A stretch of 64,000 bases of DNA, from positions 3,024,629 through 3,088,628 of the forward strand of contig OY101119.1 in the NCBI GenBank assembly GCA_956465555.1. Reading direction: 5' to 3'. Below the pieces are notes generated by a model. It had not been told where the DNA came from and did not search any database. It was given only the letters and a program-made list of their open reading frames with translations. This document shows positions 1 through 11,453 of the stretch, one piece after another; position 1 is the first letter of the stretch, and every line of letters starts with the position of its first letter. The stretch comes from Nitzschia sp. pyKryTriq1 (lineage: Eukaryota; Bacillariophyta; Bacillariophyceae; Bacillariales; Bacillariaceae). A program made the translations under genes and the position numbers.

Positions 1-585
1 ACTAACCGGACATACTCTCGCTAAAAGACAGAGAGGAGTCTTCAAAGAGCTCGGATCGTTGATCGATCAGAAAAACACGTCTTGCTACTAAGTAGTACTG
101 TAGCTACCGTACGAGCATACTGCTCTCTATTACTACTTTTTCGCTGCTTTATGATATACTATTAGAGTAGTCAACCCATACTTAGAATAGAACTAATCTA
201 GAACGATTAGAAAGCACCTACTTGTGTTCCGTACCGCCCGGCCGCTAACATACGTGTACTCGTACAAACAAGTATTGTCGCCGCCGCAGCAGCGGCCGAC
301 GGCGAGCATTTGCACGACCAGGCCACCTGTCTACCATCAAACAGCATTATTCATGTATTGGGTTTATTTTACAAATGTGGTAATACAAGCAGGAGATACA
401 TTGATGATGGCTCGTCGGCGTGGATATTACAAAATGTGCAGCATTCAAGAGTACAGAGAAACATCGAGCCCAACGACATTCATTGAAGACCAATTCATTG
501 GTACTGGTGGTAGTGGTTGGTGATACCAGCAGCTGCACGTACTAGTCGCGTCATCATACCATGGAGTGTCATGATATTCTACAAC
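1..585. other. intergenic, no gene seen
   Basis: AT-rich stretch with short CTAGTAG-like and palindromic simple sequence. No open frame here resembles a protein. A 21-base string around 138-160 recurs near 27,952. Confidence 0.6.
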
Positions 586-2177
586 CTAGCAGGCGGCTTG
601 TTCGACTTCGAAGATACCCTCTCTCAAGATCTCATTGAGCGCTTCATAGTCTCTTGCGAGGGTTTCCTTGTTTTCATGGACCAGCGTCACTTCTCCGGGA
701 ACCGAAGGCATGTCTACCGTCTTGAGTAGTTGGTCACCTGGCAGAACACCAAAAGTGTGCTCCACGTAGGACGGCAAAGCTTCAATTCGTGCCCATTGTT
801 CTGGAATGACTCGCTTCAGCGTTCCTTCAATGTGTGATCGCATTTTCACTTGCTGGCACGAAGCTAGGGCTCGCACCGGTCGAGCAGGAATGGAATGCCA
901 CATTTCCTTTCCACCATTGAGGTAGACGTCCATGAAAACAGAGACTTGATCATAGCCCACGCACAAATTTGCCGGATGGACCCAAGCACCATTGCCACCA
1001 TGCATGCGGCAGTTGAGCTCCACCAGGACCGGACCCCGATCTTCCGTGTACATGACTTCGGCGTGGATGGCTCCATTTTGGAAGCCGACAGCCTTCAAGA
1101 CCTTTTCCGTGTACTCCACAATTTCTTCGAGCTGCGGCTCATCTCCCGGTACCATGAGCTCCTTGCTGAAACAAACAAAACCAGCACCGTTGTAGGGACG
1201 CTTGTCTACGACGACGAAAGAAAAAAGACAAATAATGTTAGGAGGACATGGTTGGGCCGACGACAAAAGGACGAGTTGCAATAACAACTGCCACCGGAGG
1301 ATGTACTGTAATATAACTCACCATATTTGAACATAGCTGTGGTCTTGATCTCGCCGTTGAAGATGACCGAGTTGACAATGTATTCCGTCCCTTGGAGGTA
1401 CTCTTGCATGAGGACACCGGCGTGAGAGTAGTGCTTGTACTTGCTTCGGCAGTGAGCCTTGTGTTCGCCTGCCAGAATCTTGTAGTAGGCAGCCCAGGCA
1501 GCCTGCTCCGAGTCGCAAAAGGTCACACCGACAGACCCAGCTCCAGTTTGGGGCTTGACGACAAACGCCTTGGCACCAGCACCGACGTCTTCAAAGAACT
1601 TGCGAACATCGTCTTCGGACCGAGCAAGGGTCTCGCGGACCGCGGCAAGTCCAGCCGCTCGGATGGTATTGGCTTGAGCGTGCTTGTCCACCTTGGTTTG
1701 GCGGCTGTGCATTCCGCTGGAACGAATGTGGGGCGCATCGAGCGCCTTGCTCAAACCTTCTGCGAGGGCATCTTCGAGAAGGACTCCGTGTTCCGAGCCG
1801 CACATGACAGCCTTGATATCGGTTGTGATAGCGAGGATGCTTCTCAACGTTTCGTCGAGGCGATCATCGCTTTCGTGCACGATAATTCCAGCGAAGTCTT
1901 CTCTGGGATGACCGGACCGTTCAAAGTGCTTGTCGCGGGATTCCGGTTGAGATCGGTCGCTCCACACAATGATGATGCGGTATCCCAAATTAAAGACACG
2001 CTGCTGGACGAGCACTCCAGTAGAGAGCGGGTCGACGAGTACAACGGTCGATGCATGATCCCCGGCGGTCACGAGCACCGATTGGGGAGATGTGGAAAGC
2101 ATCGACGACATATCGAGGAGAGTAGCATCTCGCTCCTCTTGGCAGAGCGCAGCTGGGCGATGGGGACGAGGGACCAT
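586..2177 (-). CDS. ATP-grasp domain enzyme (two exons)
   Basis: Exons are 2177..1322 and 1205..586, with a 116 bp GTGAGT...TAG intron at 1321..1206. The join keeps the frame (phase 1) and gives 491 residues. Seen: a Rossmann-like N-terminal part, an ATP-grasp glycine loop KPQTGAGSVG at about residues 208-217, the strand segment QEYLQGTEYIVNS, and a metal-binding segment VLVELNCRMHGGNG near residue 345. ATP-grasp enzymes activate a carboxylate as an acyl phosphate and join it to an amine or thiol. The closest feel is the carbamoyl-phosphate-synthase/amino-acid-ligase type; the substrate cannot be read from sequence. No signal peptide is evident, so it is probably cytosolic. The start ATG at 2177 gives a short N-terminal extension before MSSMLS. 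It is divergent from the next gene across a 1.4 kb gap. Confidence 0.85.
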
Positions 2178-3556
2178 TGTTGCGAAACTTCGGATACACT
2201 TACTGCGCTTTTATTTTTGTTAGAACTCGGAGAGCGTTGTCGTCGATCGGAGACGATCAAAAATAAGTGAACCTTCCACAAATTGTGGGTCGATGAAATG
2301 AAGAAATCGCGAGTTTGGATGGATGAAACAACAAGACTCGCCTTCAAAACATACTCGAGGGCTACGACGAAGGGAAACACTTTTTCCGGCTGTCAAATCT
2401 GGGCCCCATTGCATCTCACCTGTACATTGTATACCGAAGTCTACACGAAAACGTGTTCCCCGAACATGTTTTTACCATCGCAATTCGTACGAGCTGTGTA
2501 GAATTTGAACGGAGATTCAAGAGACAGACAAAATGTGAGAAGGATAGTAAATGTAAATTTCCCACCGACAAGGGCACAAAAAATTCATTGAGATGGGGAC
2601 AGACACAGATTGGAGAACGTTTGACTTAATTGTTACTTAGGGGCCACATTTTCAGATTCAGACAACAATGCAGAACTTCAGTTCGACGATCGTGAATCTT
2701 TGGCTACACGTACGAGTGTTGAGATTCAATGAAACCAACGTCAGAACTTTTCTCTCCCTTGAAATCTCGAGGTCGAAATTATAAGAACTATTATGTGATT
2801 TCAACCGATCTACTTATGGTTCCGAAGGAGGAACACGATGACAACTGTCCCTTTGCGTTATGAAATCACACCACACTGCACGGAGCTGGGAATGCGACGA
2901 ACAAATGCCGCTAGCAAGGGCGTCTGTTGTGAGGCACGACGGTCGGTACCTCGTACCTCGTACTTATTACTTCTGTACGGTACCTGGTACAAGTACCGGT
3001 ACGTTCGTACCTGGTCCTGTAACACGTGTGTGTGTCCCGTGAACGAACAGACATTATTCTTTTCAAAAATTTCCGTGGATCGGATGGTGGACATTTTAGG
3101 CGGTATGTCCTTCATCCGTTCAATGACTTCTTTGCAACAAAAATTCCGAGCGAATTTTTCGCAGAAGTAAGCTATTGTATTACGTACTCTCCAATAAAGA
3201 TAAATATGGTACGTAGGAAGAGGATAACCATAATATAGTTTGGTTCGAGTTTCGCGCCATAAAAAAATGATCGACCGGCTCGCGCTCCGCTACGCCTTTT
3301 TCCCGCGCGCAGCAGTCAGGTGGGCGTGTCTGTCATTATCATTACATATAGTTTGTCATTGGTCCGGCCGTGGGTCCCCACACACGCGCACATACCGGTG
3401 GCTGGTACGAGTAAAACAAGGACTGTCTGATGTTGTGGTGCCGGTCGACCTCCCTCCAACAACCATCAACCTCGTTTCGACACATCTTTCACATCATAAC
3501 ACAAACGACACAAAGACCTGATCATCCATAATCTAATATCTAACTTCTTATTGAAC
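2178..3556. promoter_or_regulatory. divergent intergenic region
   Basis: Lies between two genes transcribed away from each other, so it probably holds both promoters. The part at 2946-3020 is a cluster of GTACC/GGTAC words including GTACCGGTAC. No specific promoter element can be defended. Confidence 0.4.
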
Positions 3557-5011
3557 ATGCTGTCTTCGTCGCTTCCCTTTTCCACCCCCGCATCTTCTAA
3601 GAAGGCACCCCCAAGGCTTTCGTCGCCCCCTGCTGTTGCGGCAGCGGCCCCCGCTAATAATAATAATAAGCAGCAGCAGCAGCCGCAGCAGGAAGAAACG
3701 ATCGACTGGACGTCTCGTTTGTGTTGGGTGCATCGTGTCGCCGATGCGGATCAGGAAGGCTCCAACACTGACACCACCAGCAAACGTCGTTACTACTTGT
3801 GGCCCGCCGTCTACTTTCACGGCTGGGAGGAGGCCACCATGCTGTGTACTCGTGACATGACGGACGAACAAAAGTGCGAGCTTGCCTTGAACCTCTACGA
3901 AAGACCCTTCCACACTAGTAGTGGGAGTGATAATGATAGTGATGTCATCGTGGCCCGACTCTTGGGCACTGTGGAACTGATCGAGATCTCTCTCAACACG
4001 CAACAACTGGGAGATGATACCGCAGGCGACGACCTTGCCGACGACTCCTCATTTTGTGGAGACTTTTACGCGTGGGCTCCTTATGCCATGATGACGTGCA
4101 GCCAGCCGGAGGTCTTTAGCAACCATATCGACTGGTACTTGCCCTTTATGAAGGCCATTGACGAGGCATTTGCCATGCCGCGCAGTGCTACTACAAGTAC
4201 TACCAAGGAGGGCGCTGCTTCTGCTGCTGCTGTTGCGTGCCATAAGATGTTGCAACTGGGACAGCAGCGTCTAGAAGCTTATCAGAACAAGAAGAAGAAG
4301 GATCGCTCTGCGGCAGAACCTTCCACCCCCAACGAGACGCAGCAAGCCAACCGTTCAGAGATCTCGACTGTCAGTCCTGCGTCCTCTCAAGAAACGCCCA
4401 CTCATTCCAACAAGCAAGCAGAAAAGGAAGCGACTACCACTCGGGGCCTCTTTACTCCTTCGTCTTCCAAAACTACTGCTGCTTCGGAGAAGACTACTAC
4501 GGCGACAAAGTCGACGAGCAAGAAACCTAAAAAGAGGAGCGTCGTGACTGTGACTCCCTCCCGCAGTTCGGTCCGCCCCAAGCGCAAGGCCGCCCAAAAG
4601 ACGGATGCTCTGACCCCCACCTCCACTCAAACTCTCTCTGCGATCAAGTTCGCGGATGAGGAAGCCCGCCGCTTTTACAATTTCAAAGATCTTATTGGAT
4701 TACTAAGAGACCGACTCGGATGGAACTATGTCAAATCGTCCAATCCACTCAAAACATGGGTTTACGAGCGAGCCAACACGAAGGGACAAGATGGAGGAGA
4801 ATATTTGCAAGACTTCTTTTATGAAGAAGACGAAGTCATCGATTATTGTCGCAACAACAACTACAAGGAAAAATTCGGATACTTGTTTGAAGACGATGAC
4901 GACGAGGAGGAGAACGAAAAATGGCAAGAGCGACCCCAGCAAACCAAGGCTGATGTCAAGGCCTCTGAAGTTTCTCCGTCGCCGAACAAGAAACCTCGTC
5001 TCGCTCAATAG
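3557..5011 (+). CDS. PWWP-like N-terminal, basic nuclear protein, unknown function
   Basis: 484 residues from the ATG at 3557; an in-frame TTG six bases upstream is ignored. After a Ser/Ala/Pro and poly-Gln leader, about residues 48-85 contain W-x(3)-C-W ... YYLWPAVYFHGWEEA, which resembles the aromatic core of a PWWP/Tudor-type chromatin-reading fold. The middle is Ser/Thr/Lys-rich with basic clusters such as KKPKKRS and RPKRKA that look like nuclear localisation signals. The C-terminal ~90 residues hold a compact segment with FKDLIGLLRDRLGW, then an acidic run and a basic tail. Chromatin association is an inference from these features. No named family is recognised for the C-terminal segment. 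Confidence 0.75.
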   Translation: MLSSSLPFSTPASSKKAPPRLSSPPAVAAAAPANNNNKQQQQPQQEETIDWTSRLCWVHRVADADQEGSNTDTTSKRRYYLWPAVYFHGWEEATMLCTRDMTDEQKCELALNLYERPFHTSSGSDNDSDVIVARLLGTVELIEISLNTQQLGDDTAGDDLADDSSFCGDFYAWAPYAMMTCSQPEVFSNHIDWYLPFMKAIDEAFAMPRSATTSTTKEGAASAAAVACHKMLQLGQQRLEAYQNKKKKDRSAAEPSTPNETQQANRSEISTVSPASSQETPTHSNKQAEKEATTTRGLFTPSSSKTTAASEKTTTATKSTSKKPKKRSVVTVTPSRSSVRPKRKAAQKTDALTPTSTQTLSAIKFADEEARRFYNFKDLIGLLRDRLGWNYVKSSNPLKTWVYERANTKGQDGGEYLQDFFYEEDEVIDYCRNNNYKEKFGYLFEDDDDEEENEKWQERPQQTKADVKASEVSPSPNKKPRLAQ

Positions 5012-6141
5012 AGAGGATGCGACGACAGACCTTCTTCGTTATATGTGACTGGGTGTTGACGATGATGTAGTATGTGGAGCGTTTTGCAGAGTTACAACAA
5101 TATGCAGCATGATGATATCCTCGTATATGCATGCACCCAATGATGATGGTATTCAGTTAATTAATTATGTAAAACCATTTTTATATTGAAAAGAGTATTC
5201 GTATTATACAAACTTCAAAGATGATTGATAGGTGTACTTTCTTATTTAGAGGTGAGAATACCCTCCCGTATTACACTACAACTACTAGTAGGACGCACAT
5301 ACTTTTCTAAGTACTTGTATGACCTCTTCGTACTGCAGACTTTAACCTCTAGCTCTCGAGAAATAAATGGACCGTCCGTGGGGTAGCGAGGAGCTTCTTC
5401 GTGCACCTGCTGGTCATCTTCCTTTACTCTAGTAGAGTACCGGTACGACGCTGCTGCTGCTTGTCGCTTGTGTAGCACGACGCACCACGTAGTAGCTAGC
5501 ACTTCTAACCGTGCTGAACCAGCGGACATTCTTCCTTCTTCCTCAGTTTTCCGACTAGCTACTTCTACTAGAGCTCTCTTGTCGCTACAACAATAGCTAC
5601 TCCCTCCAGAGAGAAGAAACGAGACGAGGCAGAGGATGCCGTCTTATAGTTTGCTCTGCAACGGAAACGGTTCTTGCTCCTGAGGACCAAAAGACGACCC
5701 GCCCGACTGAATTTATTCTCTGCGAGGTCTCGAGTTTTTCGAAAGTCTGTCCCGCGCGGGACAGGGGGCCGGCGACGCGCGAGCCAGTCGGCCGGGCAAT
5801 TCAACTGACGCCTCATCCATTTTTTGGCATCGAGCAGCTCCGCGTCTCTTTTGATCTTTGATCCTCACCTGTTTCTCACTTCTACATATGCAACGAACAT
5901 CCTTCTGAGTGGAAAACAATACAGCACCATCCCATACTACCGTACTTGGTACACGAGTAGAAAGAAAAATCGATCGTGCATCAGCATTAGTAAAGGAGGA
6001 TTCATTGATCCGAAGAAAGCCGAGTCAAAAGCATTGATCTGGTTGTTTGGGTCTGACAGTACGAGTAGACTGGAGTAGAAAGGAGAAAGAAGCAATTAGG
6101 TCGTTGTGTTTCATCACCCTATCCATCCACCATTCGAGAAT
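5012..6141. other. intergenic, no gene seen
   Basis: 3' flank of one gene and 5' flank of the next. Contains CTAGTAG-like simple sequence at 5280-5470 and a GC-rich block near 5,750. No convincing coding frame. Confidence 0.55.
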
Positions 6142-7197
6142 ATGATATCAAAAGAAATTCCAATAAGGCAAGATACCGAGTCAACAGAAGAAACGCTCTC
6201 CACTGGAAGTACCAAAGTCTCTGCTACGCATGAGGATGATGACAAGAAGAAACAAACTGCCACGTTTTCAGAGAATCGAGCGAACGGGAAGAGACGGAGA
6301 AATTTATGTATCATCTGGTGCCTTTGTGTATTTGTGCTCATCGCAATAGGTATGCTATTGTGGTACTTTTTGGTATACTTGGGAGAGGACGATGGAGTTG
6401 CCATTTGCGGAAATTGCCATTGCATCGTCGGAGCTGCTAATGAGACGTGCCCAGTCCAAAGAAAGCCAAGAACCAACTTCACTATGCAAGACATTGAAAT
6501 CTGGGCATCGCTAGAAGTCCTCAATCCGTATACAATCAGTTGCGATCCCTATGAAGATGCTGACTGTCAAACGAATCCACCGCAGTCGCAAGAATTGCTT
6601 GCCCTGGGTGATGTCGCAGTCTGTGCCATCCATTTCGAAGAAAACACAACGACGTTCACGGAAGGAGGAACCTCCTGTGAGAATGCCAAGTATCGACTAC
6701 AAAGCTATGCGTCCTTTGAAGATGCGAAGACAGCCGGTGGCTTTGTCACGCATGCTGGGCATTGCGGTGTTTGTAGCACGCTCCAAGATTTGGCGACCTA
6801 CATTCGAGCTACGGATTTGACGACACAAGGAAAGTGGTGTGCCGCCCAAGGAGCCTTTTCTCCCGAAGGTGGCAGGAAATGTTATCGCGACTTGGGTTTG
6901 ACCGAAGACTGTGCGGAGATGTGGGCACATAATTCGTGGAACACAGCCAAGAATTGTTTCAAGGAGTGTGTCATTGAAGAAGGCACGATAGACAATGCAA
7001 ACAACGGCCCCGCTCCCACGTGTGCTCTGAATGATTGTTTACAATGCGATGAAGATAAATCAGGCCCGGCCTTTCGACATCTAGCCGGTCGTACCCGACG
7101 GCGTTCGGGCTTGCTCTCCGCAATTGCAAGACCTTGTAGTCATCTTATTAGCATTTCACAAGAGGCCTGTCCCAAGACTCTTCCTCTGGTGGTCTAA
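6142..7197 (+). CDS. Cys-rich type II membrane protein, diatom family of unknown function
   Basis: 351 residues from the ATG at 6142; the frame is open upstream but lacks an ATG. A Ser/Thr/Asp cytosolic head ends in GKRRR, followed by one hydrophobic segment at about 54-80, so the C-terminal ~270 residues should face the lumen or outside. That part has many Cys and N-x-S/T sites. It includes HAGHCGVCSTLQDLATYI and, near the end, CLQCDEDKSGP followed by AGRTRRRSGL. I recall this pattern from uncharacterised stramenopile proteins, but no function is known to me. The cysteine spacing suggests a disulfide-stabilised ectodomain. Confidence 0.8.
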   Translation: MISKEIPIRQDTESTEETLSTGSTKVSATHEDDDKKKQTATFSENRANGKRRRNLCIIWCLCVFVLIAIGMLLWYFLVYLGEDDGVAICGNCHCIVGAANETCPVQRKPRTNFTMQDIEIWASLEVLNPYTISCDPYEDADCQTNPPQSQELLALGDVAVCAIHFEENTTTFTEGGTSCENAKYRLQSYASFEDAKTAGGFVTHAGHCGVCSTLQDLATYIRATDLTTQGKWCAAQGAFSPEGGRKCYRDLGLTEDCAEMWAHNSWNTAKNCFKECVIEEGTIDNANNGPAPTCALNDCLQCDEDKSGPAFRHLAGRTRRRSGLLSAIARPCSHLISISQEACPKTLPLVV

Positions 7198-7481
7198 TAG
7201 TGATTCAAGTGGAGAGGGATTGGCATCATGAGTCATCCAGCCACCATCTTTTCACACCCTTGCGTTGGAATCAGGATCCCTTTACCGACGGACGGTACGG
7301 TTCCTTCAACCAATGAAAGCATGCAGATAGAAATTAAGATACATGCGACTCTCTGAATCGATCCACGCTACTAGTGCGCAATGTATTTTAATTTGATACT
7401 TAGAATATATACAGGTACTCTTACTTCATTATTTGTGTACTCCGACTTGACAATAAATTCAGGCTTGCTATACGACGGCCT

Positions 7482-8966
7482 TCAAACGTTTCCTTCTTCT
7501 TCGTCGTTGTCATCGATTCCCTTTTGCTCTCCACTACTCAATCCTGGTTCTTCCTCTTCCACCGTATATCCGTTCTCATTAGGTGCCTGCCAAGAAATCA
7601 TCAAACAAAAGACAATCAATGGATGTACAAATCAAACGAGTAACGCATAGAGCAAACTTACCTGATCTTGATGGGGCCGTCCACTTTTTCGCAACAGATG
7701 CATGTTGTCCGCCTGCTGCTGCAAATTCCGGCGACAAACAACTTGTCCTTGCGTGGGATTCATTGATGGCTGACTTACGTTCGACTCTAGACCTGCATCA
7801 TCTGGTCCGTCATCACCTTGCCAATCCTCATGCTGTGCCGGTATATCTATATCGGGAAGAGCTTTTTTTTTGTCAAGGGACCTTCGTCCGTCTTTCTCGA
7901 AGCTAAAGCTTGGCCTTGACTTGACATCGTGATGAATAAGCCGATCAAGTTCCTCGCCACTGACTTTCTTTCCACCGACTTTCTTCCAGACACGAGCAGC
8001 ACTCAAACCATATTCGTCTGGAACACAGTCGTGATCGTCTTTTTTCTTTGCTTTCCGACACCGGCCGCACATGTAGTTGCCACGTGGTCCACTTCCATCC
8101 GAAGAAGGCGAAGATCGAGATGCTCTTGCATTCTCCCGGCTTAACAAATTGTACCACCTCTTGACTTCCGCAACTACCTGATTGATAGTTGGGCGACAAC
8201 AGTGGGGACGACCTTGCAGATCCACCTTGTTTTCATCACATATCCTGCACTTGTATTTTGGGGGGCGATTCGCTTTCGTGCCCATGTTTTTATCGTCATC
8301 CGAAGATATAGAACTCTTTCTCTTCTTCGGAGGCTCTTGAACTTTTTTGCAGTCATTCTCCACCACCCATGCCATGAGATCGATACCAAACTGCACTCGC
8401 AATCCGTTAACAAGCTCGTTGGATGGTTGGGGAAGTATTCTACTGCAGAATTCATTCATCGTGTACCTTTGAACGAAATTTCGAAGCTCAAGGTTGTTTC
8501 GCTCCATCCCTGGAAATTGCGTTCGAATGTACCAAGCCAAGACCGTAGCGTCTTCTGATCCTTCTCCCAAGTAACGAAAAAGATGCAAGAAACATTGATC
8601 CATCGGAAGAACGTTACCTCCACCTTGCTCGTTAATTGAATCGGGCTGAGGACCAAGCCCCAAGTTAAGCTGCCCCATTGGAGCCGGGTAACTTGGAGCT
8701 TCATAGTCCTCACCAACACAACGATTGGGTTTGTGCAAAACTTGCTCAATATCAGTCCCGTCCAAAACTCCAAGCCCAATTTCTTCCAGGATCTCTTTCA
8801 AATCATCGTCAACATTACCTTCTTGTTGGTCCTCCACTCGCGGAACCTCTGCCACAACTTCCTCCTCTTTTTCTACTGGACCTTCTTGTCCGTCCACCAC
8901 TCGCTCTTCATCATCGACATCATCTTCACCAGGATGCTGGTGGTGGCGCTCATTCCCACTTGCCAT
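7482..8966 (-). CDS. acidic protein with paired Cys motifs, unknown (two exons)
   Basis: Exons are 8966..7662 and 7586..7482, with a 75 bp GTAAGT...CAG intron, phase 0; 439 residues. Without splicing, the frame reads through to a stop inside the intron. The first ~70 residues are strongly Asp/Glu-rich. A central helical region contains YLGEGSEDATVLAWYIRTQF. Two Cys clusters follow, KCRICDENKVDLQGRPHCC and YMCGRCRKAKKKDDHDC, separated by a helix and Ser-rich linker. They could bind zinc as a DNA- or protein-binding module. The exon 2 tail is again acidic. The family is not recognised. A nuclear role, or descent from a transposon-encoded zinc-finger protein, are both possible. Confidence 0.75.
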
Positions 8967-10059
8967 GGCTATCTACACTTTTGAATACAAGTGTAGACCA
9001 CCCGACCCAACCCGTCATATGGTTTGATGCGTGAGCGAGGAGGGACGATCGCCTCATCTCGATCTATCGATCATTATCAGCAGCAGCAGCTAGCAGCAGC
9101 AGCAGCTAGCAGGCATGCACCGCGGTTTGCGAGCGAAATAATTCAAGGGTACATAGTCGGTACTGTTCAAAATCTGAGTTTTGGAGTCTCGCCGATCCGT
9201 ACTTCTACGCGCACGAACGACGGCATCGCTTGATGCATGCATGCATTACATGAATGCATCGCATGCATGCAGGTTGGCCCTTCTCCTGAAAATCTGAAAT
9301 TGCGCATTTGTTTCCTCTGCTACAGTACTAGTACATTGGCGGGAAAATCTTTTTGGATTTGATTCTTCGTATTTTCGTGAGGAGATCCACAACATACGTA
9401 CTGTATCACGCCATCATCCGGCTCGCTCGCGTCCTCGCAGCACTAACTCCTCGATGATGATGATTTACACGCACCATCACTGGTGGCTGAGCATCGAATG
9501 CATTTCTCCTCCCGTCATGGCACCCTCGACTAGTCCTCTACGATTTACTGTTCTAGTACCAGATGTTGATTTCGTTGCAATATCGTTGCGTAGGAGTACA
9601 GACTAAATAATAGAATGATCGATCAAGGCAAGGATGATGATGTGTGCGTACATAATATCCAGCGTCATCGCAAAAGAGCAGAATGCTGCTTCGAAAAATC
9701 GAAGAAGATCCAGCACGATAAGATCTGGATCTGCAATAAAGATCGCGCGTTTTCTTCGGGGAACTCCCAAATCGCACCACCACGTGGAAGTCAGAGATAT
9801 TGAGCGTTTACCCGACTGCGGTTCGTGATTCAAGCTGGAAGTCGGGTGTGTCGGATATCGCGGCAAGAGCGCGCTTGATGCCATAAATCCGCGTTCCGCC
9901 GTCCCCGGATAATATACTTTTTGAATGCACTATTCACACCGATACTGCTTTTGTACCAACGCGGCATGCCAATACAGTACATCCATCCCGCATGCCCTAC
10001 CATTATAATATTACTACTAGTAGAGGGTGCATGGCAATGTCATCATCATAAAGAGAACG
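8967..10059. other. intergenic, simple repeats
   Basis: Contains CAG/AGC-rich repeats at 9077-9113 and GCATGC/ATGCAT palindromic runs at 9232-9275. No convincing coding frame. Confidence 0.55.
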
Positions 10060-11418
10060 ATGATGATGCTGATAAAGAGACGTTTCATGATACTTGTGTC
10101 GGTGGTGGTGGTGGTGGTGGTTACAACCACCATCGTTGCTGATGCTCGCAGCGGGCGGGGAGGAGGAGGAGCATCCTTTCATCCTGCTGCTGCTGCTGGG
10201 ATTCCTCCTCCTTATTCTTGGATATCTTCCAAGGTCGCCGCTGCTTCGTCCGTGGGTCTTGCGTCGGCGCCCAGAAACAGCAGCAGCAGCAGCAGCAGCA
10301 GCAGGAATATTACTGCAACGTCTGTGTTTCCTCAAGCAAACAATATCACGAATACTTTTGGAAATCAGGCATTGAATTATTCCATTTTCAGTGGTCGTTC
10401 GGCATTGCGAGATCTGCCGTCCGAGTGGCGACAACGCCTGCAAGAAGACAACTATTACGGCGTCGGTGGGTCAGCGAGAACTACTACTTCTACTGCCACG
10501 ACCAAGAACGGCAAAACAGCAGCAGCAGCAGCATCCACCAAGGCAATGGGGGCATTGGAATTGTTGGCCGCAGGATATTTGGACGAGGCGCATGAAGTCT
10601 TGTTGGGTGTTACGTTGGAGGAATTGGAAGCGGCCGAATATGCCGCCAGCCATCGAGGACAAACGACGTGGAATGAGGACCATCCCCTCGACGAGACGGA
10701 TGACTTTTTGCATTCCATGATCCATCGACTCGAAGGCGTACAGAAAGGAGAAGGTGGTTATACGGGATATCAAAATGCCAAGTATTGGTTTGCAGGAGGT
10801 CCGAAAGCTTCAGCAGCAGCAGCAGCAGCAGCAGCCTTGTCGAATAGTTGGCTGCCCACGGACGGCCATCCAGTGTATCAAGCACTCTGCAACTACGCCC
10901 GCCAAGTGCATCCCAATCTTGTTGTCACGCCGCCGCCGCCGCCGCTGCAGTCGAACAACCCGTCCACTCTTTTACTACCACCTTTGATTCCCTCAACAGG
11001 GAAAGATACTACGTTCCACGAAATTATTGCAGGAGGCGGCGGCAAGAACCGCACCGTACAAGTTCGCGCGGGGAGTTGGGATGGGATTGCCCTCGTGGAC
11101 TACTGGGAACGTGTCTTGTCAACGTCGTCGACGCCCGGTGATTCTTGCTCTTATGATTCTTCTTCCTTGTTGACATGGCAACTCTATGATTTACATTGTG
11201 CCGAAATTTTATTGTGGCGTCACTATCTGCTGATGCAACAGCAGCAGCAGCAGCAACAACCACAACCACAACCACAACCACAACCACGACAACCACCTCT
11301 ACCACAACATGTCATAGAACCTCCTAGTACTAGTACTACGAAAATGACAGACTTCGCACCGCCATCTCGCCGGCAACCGCATGGAAAAGAATTTGACCCG
11401 GCGTCTTATTTCGTCTAA
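10060..11418 (+). CDS. secreted protein of unknown function with Ala/Gln tracts
   Basis: 452 residues from the first ATG at 10060; an upstream in-frame GTG is not used. The N-terminus MMMLIKRRF followed by a Val/Thr-rich core is a clear signal peptide, cut around residue 26. Ser and Ala tracts from CAG/GCA repeats interrupt the chain. The conserved-looking core is DDFLHSMIHRLEG, then GYQNAKYWFAGG, then HPVYQALCNYA, and later a W-rich segment VQVRAGSWDGIALVDYWERV. A similar H-R-x-E-G / N-A-x-Y-W-F / HP signature occurs, from memory, in uncharacterised bacterial and fungal proteins. The end carries (Q)n and (QP)n from trinucleotide repeats. Function is unknown. Confidence 0.75.
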   Translation: MMMLIKRRFMILVSVVVVVVVTTTIVADARSGRGGGGASFHPAAAAGIPPPYSWISSKVAAASSVGLASAPRNSSSSSSSSRNITATSVFPQANNITNTFGNQALNYSIFSGRSALRDLPSEWRQRLQEDNYYGVGGSARTTTSTATTKNGKTAAAAASTKAMGALELLAAGYLDEAHEVLLGVTLEELEAAEYAASHRGQTTWNEDHPLDETDDFLHSMIHRLEGVQKGEGGYTGYQNAKYWFAGGPKASAAAAAAAALSNSWLPTDGHPVYQALCNYARQVHPNLVVTPPPPPLQSNNPSTLLLPPLIPSTGKDTTFHEIIAGGGGKNRTVQVRAGSWDGIALVDYWERVLSTSSTPGDSCSYDSSSLLTWQLYDLHCAEILLWRHYLLMQQQQQQQQPQPQPQPQPRQPPLPQHVIEPPSTSTTKMTDFAPPSRRQPHGKEFDPASYFV

Positions 11419-11428
11419 AGTCAAGACG

Positions 11429-11453
11429 AGTGAGTCGTCAATGACGACTCACT
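11429..11453. repeat. perfect palindrome just after a stop codon
   Basis: Two 12-base arms (AGTGAGTCGTCA and its reverse complement) flank a single A, starting 10 bases after the TAA of the preceding gene. It could be a 3' UTR hairpin or a dyad binding site. Confidence 0.7.

Noticed and set aside
1392-2270. Plus-strand open frame (292 codons) opposite the ATP-grasp gene
   Set aside because: It overlaps exon 1 of a well-supported gene and shows no domain.
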